A DNA stretch of 64,000 nucleotides, taken from positions 434,001 to 498,000 of the forward strand of contig VZSE01014931.1 in the NCBI GenBank assembly GCA_013398275.1, in the 5' to 3' direction. This stretch comes from Promerops cafer (taxonomy: Eukaryota; Chordata; Aves; Passeriformes; Nectariniidae). The translations under genes and the position numbers were made by a program. The notes beneath the pieces are model-generated. The model saw only the letters and a program-made list of their open reading frames with translations. It had not been told where the DNA came from and searched no databases. Positions 54,586 to 64,000 of the stretch are shown here, in pieces. Each line of letters opens with the position of its first letter. The first letter of the stretch is position 1.

Positions 54586-57189
54586 CATACAGAGGCACCC
54601 AAAGAAGTGGCTCGTGTGAGGTTTGAACAAGCAAAGACCATAGCTGCATTTCAAAGTCTCTTCAGGTTCCTGGTTGCTGCTTCTTTCATCTCCTCTGGAC
54701 CTTTCTTCTGCCTGGAATGCTGGAATAAAGCATTCTCTGAAACGGATTGCATGCTCTGTTTCCCCCAGTGACGCCTAGTAGAAGAGATCTGGTCTCTTAG
54801 ATATCAAATTTGAAAGCAAAAATGAGAGAAAATAACAGTTGCTTTAAATAATGAACAAAAGTACCAGGAGATTTATTTCCTCCACTTTCTCCCCTCCCTC
54901 ATGCAGATGTTCTCTTTAAAAACAGTTTTCCAAAGTGAGTTTCATGCTGGATCGACAGCCCTGCAAAGCAGCATCTTCTGTTCATGTACTAAATGGGAAT
55001 AACTAATTTGTGGGAGTTCAGACTTTCACTCAGTGGAAGCAGCATGCCTTGAACTTAATATAACTAGAAGGTTGCATATATGTGAAAGTCTGGGGTTATC
55101 TGCTTAGTCCATTCAGTGACAAAATCCTGTGCTCTTCTGAACAGCAAGGGTGGGAGCAGATGTGGGAATTTATTCATTTCCAGAGAGGTGATAAATGATC
55201 AATTAATGATTTCACTATAGCTACTGAAAAGGGTTTATGTGATAAACTCCATCCGTGGCTGGCCTGAACCAGGTGTCCTCCAGGTGAAAACTGTGGATGT
55301 TGCTACAAATCTTCTTGAATCTGTTTTGCCTTTGAAATGGGCAGATTGGAATTGATTGCAACCTTGTCATTGTTCAAGTCATATTCTGTGTTTAGAAAAG
55401 TGGAATGCTGCTGCTTTACTACTCTCCCCCTCCTTTCATTTTTTTTCCCTGCATAGCTCTATCTTCACTCAATCTGTTATTGTGATTGGTAATCTAACAC
55501 ATATTATGGTTTCCTACTTAAGGGAAACTAGCAGGTAGCAGCTCCTAGTGTAAATATTTGCCTATAGAAATCTAAAGTTAATTGCTGAAAGCTTTTGTGC
55601 CAGTAAAAAATAAAATAAAATTTATATTTAAACCACAAAAGTGGGTGTGAGGCCACTTGAACTGCAAACATTTTATCAACTCAAGCAATTGTTTCCTAGC
55701 ATTTTCTTTCTGTCATTTTTTCAGATATCTTAAAACTGTAAAAATATACTAAGGATATTTTTAGGATGAACAAGGTTAATCAGTTACAATGCAAATAAAA
55801 TTTGAACTTTCTCCAAATCTCAAGCTGATCAGCTTTTGAGGCTCTGAAAGTTTCAATTAATTTTTTTTTCTTTTTCATTATCACTGCACTTCCAAATGTC
55901 CAGGTATCTACAGATACCAGATTCAGGGAGCAGTGATATGCTCTGATAGGGTCTCTTCTCATGTTATTTCTAAGATAACCAGAAGCAGGATGAATTTGAA
56001 GTCATCTTTCGAAAAAAGTTTCTACTGATGAGAATTCTCCTCCTGTTTTCTTGAAGTCTGAATATTTCAAATCAGGACAGGAGTGGATCAAGCACCTTAA
56101 CTGGAAACTGGTATGAGCAAAAATCATAGCCATTCTCTTAATAGCTGTACTTGTGTCCATCATTTTTTGTTGTGTTTGTGGGGCTTTTTTAGTTGGTTGG
56201 TTGGGTTTTTTTACTGTCTATCAGCTAAGCTAATAATATTATAGCCAAATAGATAGACTAAGTTTTATCCTGCACTCATACATCCCCAAACTTAGGAATC
56301 TTGTCTACAGTTTTTCCCCTTTGAGGGAGGGGAAAACAAAGTTGTTATCCAGAAGATGTTAAGTGACAAGGAAATTCCAGCATTGCCTGGAAAGTTTTGA
56401 CAGCCTGGACTTGCTGTGTTGAAGGTTCAGCCAAGGATGTGACATAGAGACAGCCCTAATAGTATTGATGGATAGAGGAGATAAGACTGAGTCAAAGATC
56501 AACTATTTTCCCAAGCTTATCACAGGTCTTACCTGTTTGTCAGAGCCTGTTTGCAGTAACTGAAAACAAGAAATAATAAACCCATATACAAACAAAGCCA
56601 CGGTTTTTAGAAAACAAAGCTGTTGAAAAGCTGAGAGAAATGAGGAAACCCAGCCTAAGCCTGTTGTGGAATCTTAACAACAGTAGGGTGGACTGAGATG
56701 GATGGATGCCTTAAACAGGCGCGTGTGTGGACAGAAAGCATGGAAGTTGCGTGGTGGCCCTCACTGGGAAGGCATTCAGAAAGTCAGGAAAGTCAAATAT
56801 TTTTTCCTATCCTTTACTGGGGATGGGAAAAGGCAGGACTGTTTATTTTAGCAGTCTAGGAGGTACTTCTTTGCTAATGTGTATGATTTGGAGTTCTATT
56901 TTCTTGGTGGGTTTTGCACTTAGAAAATGAAAAAACAAATAAGTGAAGTTTGAAGTCAGGAGGGTAACTGTACCAGAAATTGCCTCCTGCCTCCCTTAGG
57001 TTCATGGGGGCCTGAGATTGAGTGGGAGTTGGATAGAATTTACAATTGGAATACTGGAGGACAAGTTGATCATCTTTCCTGAATAGGCATGAAGGATGTG
57101 CTGGAAAAACTGAAATGTTCACATCCACCTTCCCGAGGACACAGTCCCCTGTGTGGATTCCCTTCCCCTCACGCTGGCTCCAGCAGTCT
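54586..57189. other. Unique sequence, no gene seen
   Basis: No gene recognised. Imperfect inverted words GTTTTTCCCC / GGGGAAAAC near 56310-56338. The minus frame 56874-57275 (133 codons) has no domain signal. Confidence 0.5.
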
Positions 57190-57355
57190 GGACACTTGTC
57201 AAATCCCCAGCATGCAGCTGCCTGCATCTCGAACTCCATTATTATTGCTGATGCTAATCTCTGACCGCTGAACACGGGTCAGAACCAGGAGATAATTGCA
57301 GCTCCGATCTGCCAGGCACGGTCCTTTGTGAGTAGTTAATGAGTGTTCAGGAAAA
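57190..57355. promoter_or_regulatory. Candidate conserved non-coding element
   Basis: Repeat-free block with AACTCCATTATTATTGCTGA, GCTAATCTCTGACC, AACACGGGTCAGAACC, AGATAATTGCAGCTCCGATC, CGGTCCTTTGTGAG and AGTTAATGAGTG. CpG-containing words are retained, which is unusual here and suggests constraint. Inference from texture only. Confidence 0.32.
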
Positions 57356-57991
57356 TAAAGCAGAAAGAAGAAAAGGGGGATTGTGGTTTGCATACAGTGA
57401 GATAGGGAATGAATAGGAGATGGAAAGAGGGGACAATTCACTGATAGGGGAAAAAGAAAGAATTTGGGAAAAAAGAAATAATTTGCACTAAAGCTCCTAC
57501 CGCCTTATTCTTGGTTAGCCCAAGTGGATGGGATCTGGCAAGAAGGGCACTAAGCAGGCAGGATGCAGTCACAGCCCGGGCCTGTCAGCAGTGCTTTGGT
57601 TCTGGGAGCCATGAATGCAGAGATGAGGGTCATCCTTCTCCCTGCCATTCAGGGGGTTACACCCAACAAGACCAATGTCCTTGTGTTCTTTGCTCTGAGG
57701 TATTTGCTCTCCTCTGCATCTCACACTGCCTGTGTGTTTGAAGGTGCCCTCTAGAGATTGGCTATCTACTCCTAAAATTGGCTTTAGCTCTCTCTTAGCT
57801 TGAGTGGCAGTGACCTGTATCTCTCTATCTGAATCACCAAACTTTATTCCCAGCTCTATCTTTATATCACATAGAGAGCGATCGTTTTTGGTATCTGAAG
57901 GAAAAAGGTGACTTTTATCAAATCTTTGACAGGCCCTTACTCCAAACAAAAAGTAGCTGCATCTAGTGATCCACATGACACTGCTGTACCT
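57356..57991. other. Unique sequence, no gene seen
   Basis: Purine-rich run at 57420-57480. The 154-codon minus frame (57569-58033) covers this segment and runs a little way into the next LTR-like unit; it has no recognised domain and could be flank or retroviral internal sequence. Confidence 0.4.
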
Positions 57992-58022
57992 TGCACAGGG
58001 TTCTTTAACCCTGTGTGCAAGA
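57992..58022. repeat. Imperfect hairpin at LTR edge
   Basis: CTTGCACAGGGTT pairs with AACCCTGTGTGCAAG around a 3-4 base centre, with a 2-base bulge. It lies at the likely 3' boundary of the minus-strand LTR-like unit. Confidence 0.6.
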
Positions 58023-58679
58023 AGCCAGTCCACACACAGCGTAGAGATATTTGATTTTATTTCATGTCTGTGCCGAGATGGGTGATAGGTGTTAAATCCA
58101 CAAAGCTAGCACCCCTTCAGTATGCCAGGTGCTCATTTTTATACTCTTTGAACGATAAAACCCCTGCCATTTCCTGTATGCCTAACAACCTAACGCTGTA
58201 GTAATTTCATTCTCTTTTCATTCGCTTTTCATTCTCTTCTCTTGGTTTAAAGACACAGTGCATATTTATTTTACTATTCATGCTCTAAGAGGAAGGGGCT
58301 TATATGAGTAAGGGCTGATCATAGGTTATGGCTGGCCATTTTACTATGGTTATGATCACAAAGTTCAAACTGAATTGTTCTTTGGCTTTGTATTTTGATT
58401 CATAGCGTCCTCCTGATCTTAATTCTCAGGTCATGGCTTTTAGTTCCTACAGATTTCGTTATTCTCTCATTCTTCATAAATTCTTTTGTTTGTCCTGTAC
58501 TATACTCCAGTGATTGAGTTTATAACTTCTAACCTTCTCATTTGTATTTTATTTGAACAACATGACTCCTCATGAAGATTCCAGAGAGCATGAGTGTTCT
58601 TCCTTGCAGAGGAGATGGCTCCACCTGCTCCTGTGACACCTGTCATAGGGAATAAATTATGCACTATGGGGACACAACA
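58015..58679 (-). mobile_element. Candidate ERV LTR, minus strand
   Basis: On the minus strand this unit starts TGTTGTGTCCCC (plus end 58679), contains a good TATA box (TATAAAAAT, plus 58135-58143) and, about 75 nt further, AATAAA (plus 58056-58061), then a short U5-like end. That TATA-to-poly(A) spacing is what an LTR has. The minus-strand tail GTGTGTGGACTGGCTTCTTG recalls LTR ends of avian retroviral elements. I cannot name the family. Boundaries at the 3' side are uncertain (57992 or 58015) and no target duplication is visible. Confidence 0.5.
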
Positions 58680-60830
58680 ATTTGGTAGTCTGGGCATGTC
58701 CGGAAACCAAAAACCACCTCAAAGTGGGGGAAGGAAAACTGCTTCCTGCTAATGAATTAGAGTCACTCAGGATGGAGTCTGAGGGGGAAATAAATGATTG
58801 TGGTGCGTGTTTGTGTCCATATGAGTCCCCTCTTCCTAACGACCATGTTAATGGGCTCATAAAAAGATATGGTTCAGGGGGGACGTGACTGTTCAGGCTG
58901 ATTAGCATTTTATGGCAGAAGTAAGCTCCATGACAAACTGCTGGCTGGGTGGGCTGGTTTTACAACCCAGAAAACTCTACTTTAAGATGCTGAAAGTATG
59001 AGTTTCTTTTCCTTGTTTTGAGTGCTATTATATTAATAATAATATTCGTTACTATTGACTTTTGAGGGGTCCTGCAACTCCCACGACAACACAAGATGGT
59101 GAGGGAGTTTGGGTGACTCAGGTGAGTCTTAACCAGAAGTGCTCTGTACTGGCACAACAGGACAGGGCACTAGGCTCACAGAAATACCTGCAATCAGCTG
59201 CAAAGCATGACTAAGATCCTGGGGCCTCTTGGACCTACTAACCAGAAAAACAGGTATTGAGTCCTCGTGTTTTGGCCATACCCAGTCTCCTTCTGCAGTT
59301 TGCTCTTTGCTTGCAGTGAAGTATTAACTCAGCTTTGCTTTCAGACCAAACTCATGTGTACCATGGTTCTGTATTGCTTTGCATTCTGGAGGCATTTTTT
59401 GGTAGTGTTGAATGACATACACTCCCATTGTTTGGAAAGAGATTAGGGTTTCCTCAGGGTAAGATACACTGTGAATAGATTTCCAGGTTTGGAACAGTCT
59501 GTGAGGTGCTGCTCCAGTCCCAAAAGTTGCTGGACCAGATTTATGTCAAGCATGAATGCTGAGATAGGAGGTATGAACTGGCAAAATGGGGTGGCAGAGG
59601 AAAAAAAGGGGGTTTGAATCTGTTTGCAAATGTAACCTAGAGAGCACCAGCCTTTCTGGCACTGGGACTACTGCAGATATTCATGTAGAGAGTCTGTTCC
59701 TCAGAGCTGCAGAGCAGGTTCAAACAGCAGGGCTTTGTGAGCAAGGAGCAGCTCCTTATGTGAGGCAGCAAGCAGAGGAACTCCGTGATGGTGAGCATTT
59801 ATCCCACGTGCTCCATGTTGCCTCTAGTGATGGAAGGGCTCCATCTGGTTAGAAGTCTCAGCGTATAACTGCTTATCATATAATGTCACTCGGAAGTCAA
59901 TTTTTTTTTGAAGGGGGGAAGTGACAGGTATTGAATAGCCTAATGTCAAGAGAATAACAGGTTTTACGCCAAGAGATTTAGAAATGTGAGAGAAGTGGTT
60001 TTCAGGGCAGCTCAGTCCTGTGAGTGAATGTGGTGCGTGTGCTGGAGAAGGGACGCAAGCCCAGCTGCAGTGAAAGCCGGTGGGGGAATGTGCAGTGGAG
60101 CAGGTGAGTTGAGCCATGCATCCTGCTTATATGTCTGTGCCTACACACACACAATTACATAATTAGTAGTGAAGACCTTAATCAGCATCCTGCCTTTATT
60201 CAGCCATGTGTGTAAGCCTGAGTTTCTTTATGTATGTGCTGAAAACTGTTAGAATAGGTCTCTCTGGAAAAGCTGGAATAGCCTTCTGGGCATTGGGAAT
60301 CATTAATTCTAAGCACAAACTCGAATGCATACTGAATGGGTGACCGGAGCCATATGAGATACCTGCAAGGAAACCTGAAAGTATGTAAGACTCTGCACTT
60401 CTTATCTTGCTGCTGGCTCCATCCTGGAGCTTGGCAAACCATTAAGAAAAAAAGTAATTTCACAACTGTGTAAATTTCTCATAATGCCTTTATTGAGTGT
60501 GTGGTTCCCTTCCCTTCCTCCACACCCTCTTCTTCCCAGTGTGCTGCCTGGGAACACAAGGGCTGTTAGGTATTAATGATATATAGAACTGAATTGCTAA
60601 CTCACTTAACTTGAGTACTTTGGGAAGGAGTTTGAAATCAAGAGAATTTAGTTGAAAAACCCACAAGTAGGTTTTCACACTGGAAATACTTATCAGTAGG
60701 ATAATGGATAAGCAGGAAGTTACCAAGTGTGGCCAACTGATACTAAGCACTGCAGCACACAAACTGAATATTTGGAGCCACTCTACCACCAAAATATGTG
60801 ATAAAATAGTATATTTCTCATGTAATAGTA
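58680..60830. other. Unique sequence, no gene seen
   Basis: No gene recognised. AT-rich TTATATTAATAATAATATTC at about 59028-59047. The part 60150-60220 holds TTACATAATTAGTAGTG and CCTTAATCAGC, mildly enhancer-like. Confidence 0.45.
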
Positions 60831-60863
60831 TAATAGAATATAAATAATGTAATAGAATATAAA
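60831..60863 (+). repeat. AT-rich tandem duplication
   Basis: TAATAGAATATAAA occurs at 60831-60844 and 60850-60863 (period 19), with partial echoes on both sides (TGTAATAGTATAATAG before, TCTAATAGC after). Confidence 0.8.
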
Positions 60864-63534
60864 TTCTAATAGCTTATAGATGTAAGGAAATTGCCATTTG
60901 CACAGGGATCATCCACAAGCTGAAAAGAAGGGAGAAAAAGACTAACATTTCATGGAGCAAAATATTTGTTATTACAATTTACTCTGTTAGCTTTAGTTTG
61001 TCAAAGGGACCTCCTTTTATTATTTCGTGGTTCCTCATCTTGCTTATGGTCTCCTTTCAACCTCATGTGAGTGTTGCAGGCAGGATAGAACCAAAAGGAA
61101 TGAAAATGGGAATGTTTCACCAAGCCTCACCAATAAGCTGCAAACACCACGCTGAGGTGCCAAGATGAGATCCTCAGTGTAGTTCTCAATAAGGTGTTTT
61201 GCTTTCTCCTCCTATGAGCCAGCAGTGAAGCAGTTAATGGTAGTGGCCTTTCCACTGCCAGAGGGACATGGGAGCCCTTGAGAGGTGCAGGAGGGCTCAT
61301 TTCTCTGAGCTGTAGTTTTGAGGTTTACTTTTGCCATGCGCTTCAGCTGAGAAGCTTAACATCTCACTCATTCACATGGTGACAGCTCCACAGCCCTGTA
61401 GCTATGCTTCCCTGAACCTCTGAAACAATTGCCCCCAGAGCACCCAGGAATGTTCTTGCACACTGTAATGGGCACCAAAGCCTTGGCAAAGCTGAATCCA
61501 GCCTTCAACCCCTGCCTTGCAAATGACTGGTGTTCCATCATCTTTGTTGATGGGCTGTCAGAGGGTGTTAGCAAACACACAGGAGCTCAGACTGAAATTC
61601 AAGACACTGGGAGCTGTCCTTGCACGGGCCTGCTTGCCATTAGCTAGCAGGCCTGCTCCTGATTGCAGATCCCAGCACTGCAGAGCAGCACGCACACAAT
61701 GAGCTGGCAACCTGCCCAGGCTGCATATGGTGGCTGGAGATGGGGTACATTTGGTGAGAAATTGGGAAGCTGTGATGATAGGGAATAATAGCAGCTATTT
61801 CTGCTATGGGATCATTATGTCCTGAACAAAGATGTGCTTTTGATGAGAGTGGGATGAGTGGTAGGATGTTTTGGCCTGTCATACCTACAGTTTTGTTCAT
61901 ATTTTTTCAATGAGCGTGTGTAGTGCTAAGAGTGCATCAATGGCTTTCTTCTGGGGAAAGGATGACTTTCGTTCCATAGCAGAAGCAATGAAGGATGTGC
62001 CTGAAAAAGAAGTCCTATCAAGAAGTCACAGCAGTGACATCCTTCTTGGCAGAGATATGATGAAAGCCAGTAGCTGAGATTTGGATCTTTCCTTCCCGGC
62101 AAAATGAAGCTGTCCTTTCTTGGAGATGAAGAAAAGGCTACTGCTTAAGGCATGAGGCAAAAGTTATGAGGGACAAGAGGTTTCCAGGATAATAGCAGTA
62201 AAAGCATGGATGAAATGAAGTGAGGGAAGCAGTTGGGAATGTGTCACTGAAAGCAAGCAGGTAGATGTGTGGGACACAGGACGAACTGGAGAAGTAGACC
62301 TGAAAATAATGAGGGAGAAAACTGCTGTTCATTATGGTTTCTGCTACATTCAGGGAAATAGGGCTTGACACCGGACTTCTTTGGAAATAATAAGGATTAT
62401 GCCAGTGAACTGACCCAATTCAATTCCAGGACTGGAGTTCTCCATCTGTGAATACTACTTAATTGCTCAATGCAAAGGAACAGCAGTGCCAAGGCCACCA
62501 CTAAGGTCTCAGTCTCAGTTCCATTGCCTTGATCTCTGGTCTCCTGACAGAGACTCATGGTATTGAAACAGCTGTGCTTGAGTTTCATGTATGAACCACA
62601 GTCTGCCCTTTGCAGACTTGTAGAATAGTGTGTTTGGTACCCAGAATGGCAGGCATGATGAAGAAATCTCTGCCTACCAGATTTTATTTTTTCTCTATTC
62701 TTCTCTCTCAGGAAAAATCTTGCTTTTTCATTCCATGGTGGCATGGGTTATGCCATACTGTAATCTTTTGAGACTACAGGGCATACTGCAGAGGAATCTG
62801 GAGAATGAAACTTATGATTTAAAGCAGTGTACTACAAGCTTCTCACATGGGGAGAGAGACATGAGCTTGAGGGCTTTCCCTGTTTCTCTGAGGTCTCCAA
62901 AAGTTTTTCACAGCAGCCTCTGGTGAAAGAAACTCCAAATCTTTCTACTGAAGAAGGACTTCACCGGTTCTTTTATAGTGTGGACTAGACAAGGAGAGTT
63001 GTCACACCAGTCCTCCCATCACTTGTGCCTTTCCCACCACTACTGCCAGCACTCAGTTTAGCACTAAACCAGATACCTGCCCATATAAACCAGAACACCT
63101 CTTTAGAACTATGTACACAGGTGGGGAATGAAGAACCAATGTCTGTGACCCTCCCTAAGGGGTCTGTAAAGGCACAGCCATGAATCTAGACAAGGACTGG
63201 TCTGAACTGGGACAAAACGTTTAGTGCTGCGTTGAGCCATACAGGAAATAACACAATCGGGGTTGGAACACAGCTTCAAGGCAAGGAGTAAAATGAGATC
63301 CCCACTCCACAGTGTGATTTGTTCAGCCCTTAATTTCATCTTTGTGGCCTCTTTCCTGCTCCTGGTGGCCAAGAAGCCTCAGTGGAACCACACAGGATGT
63401 GCATCTAATCTGCTGTATATGGAATTTTTGTGCTAGCAATAGTGCTGAAAGTTGGCCTTTCTAACAAGAAATCACCAGCCATACGAGCTCTTAAAAGCAT
63501 GGCTAGGAAGCCAAACCTGGGGATGATGGCCAAG
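60864..63534. other. Unique sequence, no gene seen
   Basis: No gene recognised. Frames up to 115 codons (62397-62744 minus) lack a family signal. Confidence 0.5.
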
Positions 63535-64000
63535 TGTTGCAATATTCAGATTTGGGTTCAAGATCTGAGCCCAACCCTCTCTATTTCCAGATCAGAGCAC
63601 TGGGTTCTGGTAGCAGGATTCCTATGCTGCACACGAGGCTGGAGCACTGTAGCAGAATCCAGAAGTAAAAGGTTTATTACAGAGCAACCAATCGGTATCT
63701 TAAACTCACTAACACCAGCCTGGCCTGAACTACTTCTTTACTAACTTAAATAATTGCATCCTGCTAGCCTTTGATGCCAGAAAGAAGGAGACTGCATCTT
63801 TAAATAGAAGAGAAAATGATAGGGGTGAGGTGATCTGATTAGTCTGTAAGATGAGCGGAAATTAGTTATTTTCATCCTTAATCACCCACAGGATGGGCCA
63901 ATTATCGAGCTGTTAGAGACCTATTAGATGGTTGGGAACTCACCCTTCCTCACCTTCCTCCCATAACCCGGCATGAAATTATTGAAGTCACTCAATTTCA
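63535..64000 (-). mobile_element. Candidate ERV LTR, minus strand, runs to window edge
   Basis: On the minus strand a TATA-like CTATTTAAAGATG (plus about 63796-63808) is followed about 125 nt later by GTAATAAACC (AATAAA, plus 63673-63678) and then a U5-like stretch ending near TTGCAACAC (plus 63535). Between them is AGGCTGGTGTTAGTGAG and ATTGGTTGCTCTG. This order resembles the U3-R-U5 of a bird retroviral LTR that I half recognise. The 5' end is at or beyond the window edge, so neither TSD nor full length can be checked. A conserved non-coding element is an alternative for the part 63780-63930. Confidence 0.42.

Noticed and set aside
54174..54641. 155-codon minus-strand protein as a host gene
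   Set aside because: It is the C-terminal tail of a CR1 LINE reverse-transcriptase ORF, annotated as a mobile element.
58681..58703. Retroviral primer-binding site beside an LTR (TTTGGTAGTCTGGGC)
   Set aside because: It begins TGG after an ACAACA end, but it is on the wrong side for a minus-strand LTR and does not clearly match a tRNA 3' end.

Overview
This window reads as non-coding vertebrate DNA, almost certainly from a bird. The evidence is the repeat content: several CR1 LINE tails with the avian 3' signature (antisense form 'AATCATTTAAGTTGGAAAAG' near 300 and close relatives elsewhere), plus solo LTRs of avian ERVL-like families. There are no operons, ribosome-binding sites or dense ORFs, and CpG is scarce. 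The LTR families suggest a non-galliform bird (Neoaves). That is an inference from remembered repeat sequence and I would not go to species level.

I could support no intact protein-coding gene and no tRNA, rRNA or snRNA gene. Open frames are short, overlap on both strands, and the longest (209, 172, 162, 155 and 151 codons) either lie inside LTRs or a CR1 tail or lack any protein-like pattern. The window is best described as an intergenic region or a very large intron. Short isolated exons cannot be excluded by eye.

Layout. 1-7.8 kb: unique sequence with a small CR1 scrap (294-345) and an old palindrome-rich repeat (1992-2365), a sister piece of which lies at 14-43. 7.8-8.4 kb: ERVL-type solo LTR, minus strand. 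8.4-16.7 kb: unique sequence with a GC-rich patch, candidate conserved elements and a CR1 tail (13785-14022). 16.7-19.7 kb: a (TTTC)n microsatellite, a TATA-bearing hairpin and an ancient, decayed CR1/L3-like LINE (18690-19640). 21.5-22.5 kb: a clean solo LTR with 5-bp target-site duplication (GTATC). 22.5-32.7 kb: mostly featureless. 32.7-36.1 kb: the most structurally unusual stretch, with a perfect 21-bp-arm hairpin, an unexplained protein-like ORF, a third LTR, a second 22-bp-arm hairpin and a 21-bp direct repeat. 36.1-42 kb: featureless. 42.0-43.2 kb: a long antisense CR1. 43.8-44.1 kb: a candidate conserved enhancer-like element. 49.7-51.3 kb: tandem TAATTA-type motifs, a G/T-rich tract and a plus-strand LTR. 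52.4 and 54.1-54.6 kb: CR1 tails. 58.0-58.7 and 63.5-64.0 kb: two further LTR-like units on the minus strand with TATA and poly(A) signals in LTR spacing.

Nothing here forms a multi-gene system. The observations most worth testing are the two long near-perfect hairpins, the three minus-strand LTRs sharing one 3' motif, the palindrome cluster near 2.2 kb, the ORF at 33124-33357, and several homeodomain/POU/GATA-motif-rich blocks that look like conserved non-coding elements. Repeat names and conservation calls come from memory of family sequences and have not been checked by search.
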